Of a stretch of 45,295 bases of DNA, positions 16,219 through 24,727 are shown piece by piece. The position numbers and the translations under genes were made by a program. Below the pieces are notes generated by a model. It worked only from the letters and a program-made list of their open reading frames with translations. It was not told the DNA's origin and made no database searches. Source of the DNA: Methylobacterium cerastii (GTDB lineage: Bacteria > Pseudomonadota > Alphaproteobacteria > Rhizobiales > Beijerinckiaceae); assembly GCF_022179125.1 (NCBI RefSeq), contig NZ_BPQG01000005.1, positions 1 through 45,295 on the forward strand. Reading direction: 5' to 3'. Position 1 is the stretch's first letter. The number at the start of each line of letters is the position of its first letter.

Positions 16219-16862
16219 GCGTCTTGCGGCACTCGGCGACCTACCTCGGGGCATCCGCGGCATTCGCTATCGTGGCGCCGGCTGCCTACGCGGCAAGCTT
16301 TGACTGCGCCAAGGCGTCGACTGGAATGGAGCGCCTCGTCTGCGGGGATGCCGCCCTCGGTGCCCGGGACGAGATCATGGCGAGGCTTTACGCGGCCGCC
16401 CTTAAGGCCGGCAAGCGCGATGGGGTCGAGGCGCGGCAGCGAAAGTGGCTGAGGACCGCTCAGATCTGCAACGCCTCAGTCTGCCTGGCCGAGGCCTACG
16501 ACAGGCGGAACGCCGAACTACAACGGTCCGAGGTAGGGACCATCGTCGGCACGGACTTCTTCAGCGAGGAGCCCAAGGGCAACCACGCGACCCTCAACGT
16601 CGTGGGGCCGGTCCACGGCTTCGCCAGCGTGTCCCTGTCGTCGACGTACATCGGGGCCGGCGGCGAGGAGGCGGGCGATGTGTTCGCCATCGGGACTGAC
16701 GCCTTGTTGGACCTCCGGGAAGGGCGCGCCACCTTCTCCGATGGCCCCTGCAGGCTGGCCTTTGCGCCGCTGAATGCGGACCGTTGGGAGGTCACCCAGT
16801 CCGGCACCTGCGAACTGCCGGGCGGCACGGTATTCGCCGGCGTCTACCGTCGCCTGCCTTGA
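16206..16862 (+). CDS. Secreted LprI-like (DUF1311) protein with C-terminal beta domain
   Basis: A 218-residue periplasmic protein. After a signal peptide (to about residue 30, PAAYAAS) it carries an LprI-type helical domain: FDCAKAS, GMERLVCGDAALGARDEIM, RQRKWLRTAQICNASVCL. A second domain of about 110 residues, rich in Gly/Thr/Ser and with two cysteines (GPCRLAF, SGTCEL), follows. It resembles the beta-rich extension of some lysozyme-inhibitor-like proteins, though I cannot name it. It overlaps the preceding DUF1311 gene by 13 nt and is surely cotranscribed with it. The shared helical domain suggests tandem duplication followed by divergence. Confidence 0.8.
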   Translation: MRAVSVLRHSATYLGASAAFAIVAPAAYAASFDCAKASTGMERLVCGDAALGARDEIMARLYAAALKAGKRDGVEARQRKWLRTAQICNASVCLAEAYDRRNAELQRSEVGTIVGTDFFSEEPKGNHATLNVVGPVHGFASVSLSSTYIGAGGEEAGDVFAIGTDALLDLREGRATFSDGPCRLAFAPLNADRWEVTQSGTCELPGGTVFAGVYRRLP

Positions 16863-17115
16863 CAGGACTGCGACCGGCCGCCGGTCGCCATTACGCTCGC
16901 GACCCCTGACAATCATCGGCTGACAGGCGGTCGATGATGGAAGACGCACCAGCGCGGACGCTCATCAAGGCGGGGCGGGTTCGCTGAGCGTCCGTCCGCC
17001 TGCGCCCGGCACGTCCGCTTATGAAAAGAGCCCTGAACTCGTTCTACGTCTGGCTCGGGTCGGATGCGGTCCATCTGCTTCCGGACGCAAGGCCGGGGTC
17101 CGCTTGCCACCCGCA

Positions 17116-18495
17116 TTACCGTATCGTCGGACAGGGTCCCACCGTCGGGCACGCCATCTCGAAGCGACATCCACCGAGGGGACCGTCGCCAACGGAGAGA
17201 GGAAATCCGTGCAGCTTGGCGATGGCCGCGACAAGGCCTAGGCCGAGCCCGTTGCCCTCTGTCTGCCTGGCACGTTCCGCACGATAGAAGCGCTTGAAGA
17301 CGTGGTCGCGTTCGCCTGCGGCGATGCCCGGACCGGTGTCCTCTACGGACACCACAGCGACGCCGTCGCGCCAGGCGAGACCGATACCGACGCGCCCCCC
17401 GGTCGGGGTGAACTTGATCGCATTATCGAGGAGGTTCGAGACCGCTTCGAAGATGAGGCTGCGGTCGCCCCGGACCGCAGACGCTCCCTCCTCGATGCCG
17501 ATGCCGAGGGCGATGCCCTTATCGTCGGCCAAGGGTTCGAACAACTCCGCGGCCTCGCTAACCACGAGCTTTAGGTCGACCGGGCCGAAGGCGGCGCAGC
17601 GCCGTCCGTGCTCGATCTCGCCGATGCGCAGGACCGCCGTGACCATCTCCAACGTCTGGTCGATCCAGATCAGCCCTTGGTCCACCGCCTGCCGCAGTTC
17701 CTCGACGTCGCGGGCTTGATCCCGGCCTCGCTCAAGACGCAGCCTCAAGCGCGTGAGCGGCGTCCGGAGATCGTGGGCGACGGCGTCGCCAACCCCGCGC
17801 ACCTCCTCCATGAGGCGCTCGATCTCGTCGAGCATTACGTTGACGTCCCGTGCCAGACGGTCGAACTCGTCCCCGGCCTCGCCGACCGGTAGGCGCTGGC
17901 GCAGGTCACCCCGCATCACCCGCGCGACCGCCGCCTCCGTGGATGCCAAGCGTCGCCGGGCGCGTCCGGCGAGCAGGACGCCTCCGAGGATGGAGAAGGC
18001 CAGGGTCGGGACGAGGGCGAGGCCGAGCGCCCGGATCACCGTGGCCTTGGCGCGGTCGATCTCGTCGGTATCGTGGGCCACGACCACCACGGTCCCGTCC
18101 TCAAGGGACCGGGCGGCCGACCAGAGCTCCTCGTGCAGGCGCCGTCCCGCGATGGCCACCTGCGTGCCGATCCGGTGGACCTCGCCGTCGAGGGGCAGTT
18201 CCGGTGGGCGGGCGTCGAGGTTGCCGGCAAGCTTGCGGCCATCCGCACCGAACAGGCCGGCAAAGTGGACGCTGTGCAGGTCCTCGCTGACCCACGTCTC
18301 GATGCGAGCGGCTGCCTTGGCCGTATCCCCGGCGGCGTACCGGGCCTCGTGGCGTAGGACCTCGGCGAGCTCGTCCTGCATGAACGCCGCGGTCTGCCAG
18401 TACACGAAGGCGAAGAGCAGCAGCGAGAGGAGCGTCGACCACAGGGCGATGCCCAGGGCCCACCGGAACGCGAAGGAACGGACGAGCCTAGACAT
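17116..18495 (-). CDS. Two-component sensor histidine kinase, heavy-metal/OmpR-partner type
   Basis: A 459-residue inner-membrane kinase. Two transmembrane segments (about 13-35 and 152-175) flank a periplasmic sensor of about 115 residues. A HAMP domain follows, then the dimerisation helix with phosphoacceptor His241 (AHDLRTPLTRL). The ATPase domain has the N box (EAVSNLLDNAIKF), G1 (VEDTGPGI) and G2 (GNGLGLGL). It overlaps the upstream response-regulator gene by 8 nt, giving tight coexpression. The pair is divergent from a metal RND pump, so it probably senses periplasmic metal and controls that pump, like CzcS/CusS. The ligand is not readable from the sensor domain. Confidence 0.92.
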   Translation of the reverse strand: MSRLVRSFAFRWALGIALWSTLLSLLLFAFVYWQTAAFMQDELAEVLRHEARYAAGDTAKAAARIETWVSEDLHSVHFAGLFGADGRKLAGNLDARPPELPLDGEVHRIGTQVAIAGRRLHEELWSAARSLEDGTVVVVAHDTDEIDRAKATVIRALGLALVPTLAFSILGGVLLAGRARRRLASTEAAVARVMRGDLRQRLPVGEAGDEFDRLARDVNVMLDEIERLMEEVRGVGDAVAHDLRTPLTRLRLRLERGRDQARDVEELRQAVDQGLIWIDQTLEMVTAVLRIGEIEHGRRCAAFGPVDLKLVVSEAAELFEPLADDKGIALGIGIEEGASAVRGDRSLIFEAVSNLLDNAIKFTPTGGRVGIGLAWRDGVAVVSVEDTGPGIAAGERDHVFKRFYRAERARQTEGNGLGLGLVAAIAKLHGFPLSVGDGPLGGCRFEMACPTVGPCPTIR

Positions 18496-19165
18496 CGGGG
18501 GTCAGGGTGAAGCCCTCTCCCCGGACGTTCTGGATCAGCATCGGCTCGCCTTCGGCCTCAAGCTTCCTGCGCAGGCGTCCGACATGAACGTCGATGAGGT
18601 TGGATTTAGGCGCGAAGCGATAGTTCCAGACTTCCTCGAACATCATCGCCCGGGTCACGACCTGCCCTGGCCGCCGCATGAGGTATTCGAGCAGCTTGAG
18701 CTCGCGCGGCAGCAAGTCGAGATCGCGCACGCCCCTGCGACCGGTGCTGGCGATGAGGTCGAGCTCCAAGGTCCCGACCCTGAGGACCGTCTCGCGGGAG
18801 TCCGTCGGCCGCCGCAGCAAGGCCTCGATCCGGGCCGCGAGTTCGGCGAGGACGAAGGGCTTGCCGAGGTAGTCGTCCCCCCCGGCGCGCAGGCCGCGGA
18901 TGCGCTCATCGACGTCGCCGAGCGCGCTCAGGACGAGTGCGGGCGTCCGGTCTCCGGCGGCGCGCAGGTCACGCAACAGGGTGAGCCCGTCCAGGCCGGG
19001 AAGCATCCGGTCGAGGAGGATGGCGTTCCAGATCCCCGAACGGGCCGCATCCGCGCCTGCGGGCCCGGTAGCAGCCCATGCAACCTCATGCCCACGCCCC
19101 TGCAGGTCGGCGAGGATCTCCTCGGCCGTCGCGGCGTCGTCTTCGATCAGCAGCAGCTTCGCCAA
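18488..19165 (-). CDS. OmpR/PhoB-family response regulator
   Basis: A 225-residue response regulator. The receiver domain has the acidic pair Glu8/Asp9-Asp10, phosphoacceptor Asp52 (LLDRMLPG), the conserved Ser/Thr (LVLSALG) and Lys (LGKPF). The C-terminal winged helix has LLPRELKLLEYLMRRPGQVVTRAMM and the recognition helix NLIDVHVGRLRRKLE. It heads the regulator-kinase operon (8-nt overlap) and shares a 176-bp divergent promoter region with the RND genes. The dyads at 19262-19298 are candidate binding sites. CzcR/CusR-like function is inferred from context. Confidence 0.93.
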   Translation of the reverse strand: MAKLLLIEDDAATAEEILADLQGRGHEVAWAATGPAGADAARSGIWNAILLDRMLPGLDGLTLLRDLRAAGDRTPALVLSALGDVDERIRGLRAGGDDYLGKPFVLAELAARIEALLRRPTDSRETVLRVGTLELDLIASTGRRGVRDLDLLPRELKLLEYLMRRPGQVVTRAMMFEEVWNYRFAPKSNLIDVHVGRLRRKLEAEGEPMLIQNVRGEGFTLTPDV

Positions 19166-19261
19166 CCCGGTGCACTCCCGGGCTCACGCCCCTGTCCCGT
19201 TGCATGATGTGGTTCGGAGCCGGCCTCGGGACCACGAGTGTGAACGCGAATTTAATGGCGG

Positions 19262-19298
19262 GTGCGGTCGCACGCCCTATGTCTTAGAATAACTCTAA
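19262..19298. promoter_or_regulatory. Dyads between the two-component and RND genes
   Basis: GTGCG-GT-CGCAC (19262-19273) is a perfect dyad. TTAGA-ATAAC-TCTAA (19284-19298) is a second one in an AT-rich patch that may overlap the RND promoter. Metal-responsive OmpR-type regulators bind such repeats, so these are candidate operators. Which, if either, is used is unknown. Confidence 0.5.
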
Positions 19299-19341
19299 TC
19301 TGGTTTGGATCGATATCTTGCTGAGGGAGGCGGAGACCGAC

Positions 19342-20721
19342 ATGCCCGGGACCGGCGATGCCGAGATCGTCGACCGTGGCGGTGTGCGCACGTCGGTGAA
19401 TGCCGCTGCATCGGGCACGACGGAAACACCCATCGGCTCCGAGGCACCCGGTCCCGCATCCACGAAGATCGGGTTCCGTTCGCGGTGGGTCTTGGTCGTT
19501 TGTCTGGCCGCGCTCGGGTTGGCCGGCTGGTGGTATCGCGACGCTGTCCGGCCTTATGTCGAACCGCTTCTCCAGACGGTCGGGTTGGCGCCGGCGGCGC
19601 CAGATGCTCCGACGACGACCCCTGCCGCCTCAGAGCAGCCGACCGATGACAACGTCGTCCGGCTCGATGCCGACGGCCAGGGCCGCCTCGGACTGGCCTT
19701 CGGGCAATCCGAGACTCGCCGGATCATCCTACCCGTACGAACCCCCGGCATGGTCGCCTTCGACGAGCGTCGGGTTACCCGCCTGAAGCCCCGCACCTCG
19801 GGTCGGGTTCTCAGCCTCTCTGTGCAGCCCGGCGACCGGGTGAAGGCCGGCCAGACGCTGGCCACCCTCGATGCCTCCGGCGTTCTCGATGCGCGCAACG
19901 GCCTCGCCGCGGCGCAGGCCAGCCTCGGCGAGGCGCAGGCGACGGAGAAGGTCGCCGAGATCAATCTCAAGCGCGGCAGCGACCTTGTTCGGATCGGCGG
20001 CGTCGCCCAAGCCGAGGTCGACCGGCGGCAGGTCGAGCTCGCCAAGGCGCATGCCGCGACCCTGTCCGCAAAATCGCAGGTCGACCTCTACCGCGCGCAG
20101 TACGAGCGCCTCGCCCCCGCGCCCGGACAGGCCCCCGGCACCAGCGCCATCGTCTCGCCGATCGACGGCGTGGTCACGGCAGCCGGGATCACCTTGGGCG
20201 AAGTGGTCGACACCAACCGCGACGCCTTCACGGTCGCCGACCCCTCGCAGATCCAGGTTCTCGCCAACCTCTACGGCCACGACATCGCCACTGTGAAGGC
20301 CGGCGACCGGGCGACCATCGAGGCCCCTGTAACGGCCCATCCCCGCTTCGAGGGACGGGTACGCTCGGTCAACGCCGCCATCGACCCGATGACCAACACC
20401 GCCCCGGCCCGCATCGAGATCGCCAACCCCGATGGGAGCTTGCGCGCCAACATGTTCGTGTCCGTCGAGATCGCCGCCGACCTCGGGCGCGAGGGCGTCA
20501 CGGTGCCGGCCGGTGCGATCCAACAGACCGAGGGCGGCCCCATCGCCTTCGTGCGGACCGGCGACGACCGCTTCGAGAAGCGGGACCTCAAGCTCGGTAT
20601 CCAGCGTGCCGACTGGGTCGAGGTGACGTCCGGCGTGGCGGCGGGTGAGACGGTGGCGACGCAGGGAAGCTTCGGCCTCAAGGCCATCCTGATGCGCGCG
20701 CTCCTCGGCTCGACGGACTAA
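19342..20721 (+). CDS. RND efflux periplasmic adaptor (CzcB/CusB type)
   Basis: A 459-residue membrane fusion protein joining an RND pump to an outer-membrane channel. One transmembrane helix (about 47-64) anchors it. The barrel-sandwich half motif GRVLSLSVQPGDRVKAGQTL starts near residue 154, followed by an alpha-hairpin with alternating Ala/Glu repeats and the second lipoyl half (APGTSAIVSPIDGVV). The C-terminus has the membrane-proximal domain. The ATG at 19342 is preferred, with GGGAGG about 11 nt upstream. The stop is 7 nt from the pump gene, so they are cotranscribed. No histidine-rich metal-binding N-terminus is visible. Confidence 0.92.
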   Translation: MPGTGDAEIVDRGGVRTSVNAAASGTTETPIGSEAPGPASTKIGFRSRWVLVVCLAALGLAGWWYRDAVRPYVEPLLQTVGLAPAAPDAPTTTPAASEQPTDDNVVRLDADGQGRLGLAFGQSETRRIILPVRTPGMVAFDERRVTRLKPRTSGRVLSLSVQPGDRVKAGQTLATLDASGVLDARNGLAAAQASLGEAQATEKVAEINLKRGSDLVRIGGVAQAEVDRRQVELAKAHAATLSAKSQVDLYRAQYERLAPAPGQAPGTSAIVSPIDGVVTAAGITLGEVVDTNRDAFTVADPSQIQVLANLYGHDIATVKAGDRATIEAPVTAHPRFEGRVRSVNAAIDPMTNTAPARIEIANPDGSLRANMFVSVEIAADLGREGVTVPAGAIQQTEGGPIAFVRTGDDRFEKRDLKLGIQRADWVEVTSGVAAGETVATQGSFGLKAILMRALLGSTD

Positions 20722-20728
20722 GGCCGCC

Positions 20729-23700
20729 ATGAACGCTTGGTTCGCCCTCCTCATCCGCCGCCGCTGGCTCGTCGTGATCCTGGCGCTCGCCGGGGCGGTC
20801 GGCGGCATCGTCAACCTCGAAGGCCTGTCCATCGACGCGGTCCCGGATGTGTCGCCCAAGCAGGTGATGGTCCTGACCCTCTCGCCGGGCCTCGGGCCGC
20901 TTGAGGTCGAACGCCTCGTGAGCTTCCCCGTCGAGAACGCGATGGCCGGGGCGCCGGGCCTGTCGGGCATCCGCTCGACCTCGCGCTACGGCGTCTCCGC
21001 GGTCTACGTCACCTTCGACGACGCCATGTCGATCACCGAGGCGCGCTCGCAGGTGTTCCAGCGACTGCCCTTGGCCAAGACCATGATGCCGGCCGGCGTC
21101 GGTGATCCCGAGATGGGGCCGATGGCAACGGGCTTAGGCGAGATCTACCAGTTCGAGGTGCGCGGCCCGGGCTACTCGCCGATGGCCTTGAAGCGCATCC
21201 TGCAATGGACCATCGCGCCGAAGCTCAAGCTGACCCCCGGCATCGCCGACGTGAACGTCTACGGCGGACAGATGCCGACCTACGAGGTCCGCATCGCCGC
21301 CGAGAGCCTGCACCGCTACGGCGTGACCATGGCTCAGGTCTACACGGCGCTTGGCGAGAACAACGCCGCACGTGGTGGCGCCTACATCGAGCACAACGAC
21401 CAGCAGGAGGTCATCCGCGGCCTCGGACTGGCCAAGGACACGAAGGACCTTGCCAACATCGTCGTGACCACGGGCCCCGGCGGGGTGCCGGTAACGGTCG
21501 CGACCCTTGGCGAGGTGGTGGAAGCCCCGAAGGTGCGTCTCGGCGCCGTGACGCACGATGCGGCGGGCGAGACCGTCGTCGGCATCGCCATGATGCAGCA
21601 GGGCGAGAACGCCAGCGCCGTGGTCGTGGCCGTGAAGCAGACCATCGAGACCCTGCGCCCGCAGCTGCCGCCGGGCGTCGACATCGTGCCGTACTACGAC
21701 CGCAGCACCCTGGTGGCGCGGACCATCCGCACCGTCGAACACAACCTCATGGAGGGGGCGGTGCTCGTCATCGTCGTACTGCTCCTTCTGCTGGGCAACC
21801 TGCGGGCTGGCCTGGTGGTGGCGGCCGCCATCCCGCTGTCCATGCTGATGGCGTTCGCCGGGATGCGGCTGTTCGGGCTGTCGGGCAACCTCATGAGCCT
21901 CGGCGCCATCGACTTCGGCCTGATCGTCGACGGCGCCGTGGTGATGATCGAGAACGTCCTGCGCGCCCGCGGGGAGCACCCCGGGCGTCCGGCCGAAGAG
22001 GTCATCCGCAAGGCAACCGTCGAGGTAGCGCGCCCGATCCTGTTCGCGGTCGCCATCATCATCATGGTGTACCTGCCCATCCTCGCCCTCGAAGGGGTGG
22101 CGGGCAAGATGTTCAGGCCGATGGCGCTCACCGTGATCCTGGCGCTCGCCGGCTCGCTGGTCCTTACGATGACGCTGATGCCGGCGCTCGCCGCCATCGT
22201 GCTGGCAGGCCCTGGCATCGGCGAACGCGAGACCCGCCTCGTCCATTGGGCGCGAAGCGCCTACACGCCGGTCCTTCGGCTCGCCGAGCGCCGCACCGGC
22301 CTCACCGTCCTCGTGACGCTCGGCCTTTTTGCCGGAAGCTGTTGGCTCGCGACGCGCCTGGGGGGCGAGTTTCTGCCCAAGCTCTCGGAAGGCTCCATCG
22401 TCATCACGTCGGAGAAGCTGCCCGGCATCAACCTCGACGCCTCGCTCAAGGTCATGCACCGGATCGAGCGGACCCTGAAAAGCTTCCCAGAGGTGAAGCG
22501 GGTCGTCTCGCTGACCGGCAGCGCCGAGATCCCCACCGACCCGATGGGCGTAGAGTCCACCGATAGCTTCATCACCCTGGCCGACCCGTCGACCTGGACG
22601 ACGGCGACCACCCAGGAGGGGCTCGTCGCCGCCCTCGACAAGCGCCTCCAGGCGGAGGTGCCGGGGGTGTCCTACGCGTTCTCGCAGCCGATCCAGATGC
22701 GCATGGACGACCTGCTGGAGGGCGTGCGCGGCGACGTGGCGATCAGCCTGTACGGCGACGACCTGAAGGTGCTGAAGGACAAGGCGGACGCCATCGTGCG
22801 CGCGGTCTCAGGCGTCTCGGGCGCGGCCGACGTTAAGGCCGAAGCCCAGGCCGGCATGCCGGCGCTCTCGATCCAGGTCGACCGGGCCGCGGCCGCCCGC
22901 TACGGCGTCAACGTCAGCGACGTCCTCGACGTGGTGGAGAGCATCGGCGGGCGAACCGCCGGCATGATCTACGGCGACGACAACTCCATCACCGACATCG
23001 TGGTCCGCCTGAAATCCGCCGACCGTAGCGACATCGCCCGCATTCGCGACCTGCCCGTGGGGCGCAGTGGAAAGGCGCTGGTACCGCTCTCGCTGGTCGC
23101 CTCGGTCGACGTGGCGACGGGACCGGCCCAGATCAGTCGAGAGAAGCTCCAGCGCCGGATCTCGGTCCAGGCCAACGTTCGCGGCCGCGACGTCCAGAGC
23201 TTCGTGAGGGACGCGCAAGCCGCGGTCCAGGCGCAGGTTCCCCTTCCGCCGCGGTACTCGCTGCAGTGGAGCGGGCAGTTCCAGAACTTGCAGGAGGCCA
23301 CGAGCCGGCTCTCCGTCGTGGTGCCGGCTGCCATGGCCGCGATCCTCGTGCTCCTCGTGGTGATGTTCGGGGACATCCGGCTTGCGGGCCTGATCTTTCT
23401 GAACGTGCCCATCGCAGCGACCGGCGGCATCGTCGCCCTGTACCTGCGGGGGTTGCCGTTCTCGATCTCGGCGGCGATTGGATTCATCGCCACCTTCGGC
23501 ATCGCCATCCTCAACGGCGTCGTGCTGACAAGCTACATCCGCGACCTCGAACGTGTCGGCCTCGACCCGCGCGAGGCAGCCTTTCGAGCTGCAGAGATGC
23601 GACTGCGGCCTGTCCTGATGACGGCTCTGGTCGCGGCACTGGGGTTCCTGCCGATGGCGCTTTCGACCAGCGCCGGCGCCGAGGTGCAGCGCCCGCTCGC

Positions 23701-23866
23701 GACGGTGGTGATCGGTGGCATCGTCACCGCGACGCTCCTCACCCTCGTCGTGTTGCCGGCCGTTTATCCGTACCTGGCGCATATTCGGCTTCCGTGGCGA
23801 CCTCGCGGTGATACCGAGCCGGAATTGGAGGCGCATGGCGGTCGCCGGGCGGCCGCCGATGGCTAG
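20729..23866 (+). CDS. Heavy-metal efflux RND pump (CzcA-type, HME family)
   Basis: A 1045-residue inner-membrane proton antiporter, normal length, with two six-helix bundles and two large periplasmic loops. The TM4 signature DFGLIVDGAVVMIEN has Asp395, Asp401 and Glu408 with the same spacing as the CzcA proton-relay residues. This pattern is typical of divalent-cation (Zn/Co/Cd/Ni) HME pumps, not of Cu/Ag CusA proteins. The C-terminal half shows the matching FGIAILNGVVLTSYIRDLE repeat motif. It exports metal with the adaptor encoded just upstream. No outer-membrane factor gene lies nearby, so a TolC/CzcC protein must come from elsewhere. The exact metal is unknown. Confidence 0.93.
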   Translation: MNAWFALLIRRRWLVVILALAGAVGGIVNLEGLSIDAVPDVSPKQVMVLTLSPGLGPLEVERLVSFPVENAMAGAPGLSGIRSTSRYGVSAVYVTFDDAMSITEARSQVFQRLPLAKTMMPAGVGDPEMGPMATGLGEIYQFEVRGPGYSPMALKRILQWTIAPKLKLTPGIADVNVYGGQMPTYEVRIAAESLHRYGVTMAQVYTALGENNAARGGAYIEHNDQQEVIRGLGLAKDTKDLANIVVTTGPGGVPVTVATLGEVVEAPKVRLGAVTHDAAGETVVGIAMMQQGENASAVVVAVKQTIETLRPQLPPGVDIVPYYDRSTLVARTIRTVEHNLMEGAVLVIVVLLLLLGNLRAGLVVAAAIPLSMLMAFAGMRLFGLSGNLMSLGAIDFGLIVDGAVVMIENVLRARGEHPGRPAEEVIRKATVEVARPILFAVAIIIMVYLPILALEGVAGKMFRPMALTVILALAGSLVLTMTLMPALAAIVLAGPGIGERETRLVHWARSAYTPVLRLAERRTGLTVLVTLGLFAGSCWLATRLGGEFLPKLSEGSIVITSEKLPGINLDASLKVMHRIERTLKSFPEVKRVVSLTGSAEIPTDPMGVESTDSFITLADPSTWTTATTQEGLVAALDKRLQAEVPGVSYAFSQPIQMRMDDLLEGVRGDVAISLYGDDLKVLKDKADAIVRAVSGVSGAADVKAEAQAGMPALSIQVDRAAAARYGVNVSDVLDVVESIGGRTAGMIYGDDNSITDIVVRLKSADRSDIARIRDLPVGRSGKALVPLSLVASVDVATGPAQISREKLQRRISVQANVRGRDVQSFVRDAQAAVQAQVPLPPRYSLQWSGQFQNLQEATSRLSVVVPAAMAAILVLLVVMFGDIRLAGLIFLNVPIAATGGIVALYLRGLPFSISAAIGFIATFGIAILNGVVLTSYIRDLERVGLDPREAAFRAAEMRLRPVLMTALVAALGFLPMALSTSAGAEVQRPLATVVIGGIVTATLLTLVVLPAVYPYLAHIRLPWRPRGDTEPELEAHGGRRAAADG

Positions 23867-24197
23867 GGGCCTTCGGGTCGCGCCGGCGACGGCCCTCGCT
23901 ACCGTAATGTTGCTGTTACCGGGCATGCGATCCGCGACCGCCGCCGACTTCGATTGCGTCGGCTTCCTCAGGATGCACGGCCTGCTGCGCAGGGCTTCGA
24001 CGGCTTGTGGCTTCACCGAATACAACCCGGCCATCGTGGATCGGGCCCGCATCTGCTTCGACGCCCTCGGCAGCCGCCGCGGCACCGAGGAGGTTCAATC
24101 GGGGGTAGCGGAGTTCGAACAACTACGGTCCACACGCCATCACGATGCGGTCTGCGCGATGCTGGCCGCCAAGTTTTCCATGGTCGTCCGGCCGTGA
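23835..24197 (+). CDS. Small secreted cysteine-containing protein, unknown function
   Basis: A protein of about 120 residues that overlaps the RND pump stop by 32 nt. A signal peptide is clear (hydrophobic ATALATVMLLLPGM, cleavage near SATAADF). The mature part of about 80 residues has four cysteines (FDCVG, TACGF, RICFD, AVCAM), probably two disulfides. ATG 23835 has GGAGG with a short 3-nt spacer; ATG 23859 is a weaker alternative giving 112 residues. Cotranscription with the pump suggests a periplasmic accessory, but there are no Met- or His-rich metal motifs. I do not recognise the family. Confidence 0.65.
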   Translation: MAVAGRPPMARGLRVAPATALATVMLLLPGMRSATAADFDCVGFLRMHGLLRRASTACGFTEYNPAIVDRARICFDALGSRRGTEEVQSGVAEFEQLRSTRHHDAVCAMLAAKFSMVVRP

Positions 24198-24347
24198 GGC
24201 CCCCATCGTTCGGGCAGATGGACGACGGCCACCCCAAGCTCAGCATGCGGGCGCTCACGAAGCTCTTATCGATGGCGTCGCCGGCCGCCTGCATTGAAGA
24301 GCCGACCGCCCCGCCGCCGTGATGCCCATTAGCGGAAAGTGGTGCGT

Positions 24348-24608
24348 ATGCCGACGGATGATGACGGCGGCCTCGACAGGGCCGAACGGACGCGAGGGAT
24401 GCTGAAGCGCATCGCGGATTTGCTCGGCTGCGATCCATCGGCGCTAGCCGATGGCGGCCCGCAAGGCCGCGGCCACGAAACGGTCGGGGCGCGGGAACTG
24501 GTTCTCGCTTTGCTCGACATCGAAGACCCGGATGAACGACGACGCGTCGTTGACCTTGCACGTGCGCTCTCGCGGTCGAGTACAAAACCCGGGCCTGATG
24601 CCCATTGA
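24348..24608 (+). CDS. Small helical protein resembling the C-terminal part of HTH-type proteins
   Basis: An 86-residue acidic and arginine-rich, entirely helical protein (RMLKRIADLLGCDPSALAD, then ARELVLALLDIEDPDERRRVVDLARALSR). The IADLLG..P.AL and LDIEDPDERRRV pattern is like small hypothetical proteins common in Methylobacterium, related to the region after the HTH in Xre-like regulators. It lacks the HTH itself, so DNA binding is not claimed. A GTG at 24339 is an alternative start. It stands alone between the RND region and the ars genes. Confidence 0.55.
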   Translation: MPTDDDGGLDRAERTRGMLKRIADLLGCDPSALADGGPQGRGHETVGARELVLALLDIEDPDERRRVVDLARALSRSSTKPGPDAH

Positions 24609-24727
24609 AAGGAATGGCGCGCCGGCACCTTCGCCCGCCCATCGGGCAAGAGGAGCTTAAGGTGAGAACTTGGATGACTCCCAAGTCCTAGATCACGGCT
24701 CAGCGCCGCGCCGCGCCCATCGGATGG

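Noticed and set aside
17753-19207. Long plus-strand frame through the kinase and regulator genes
   Set aside because: Serine/arginine-rich shadow translation; real genes are on the minus strand.
22808-24085. Minus-strand frame over the RND pump end
   Set aside because: No domain; it is an antisense shadow of a 1045-residue pump with clear motifs.
24219-24322. Short open frame of 34 codons after the cysteine protein
   Set aside because: No ribosome binding site and no similarity I can see; could be real, but not supportable.
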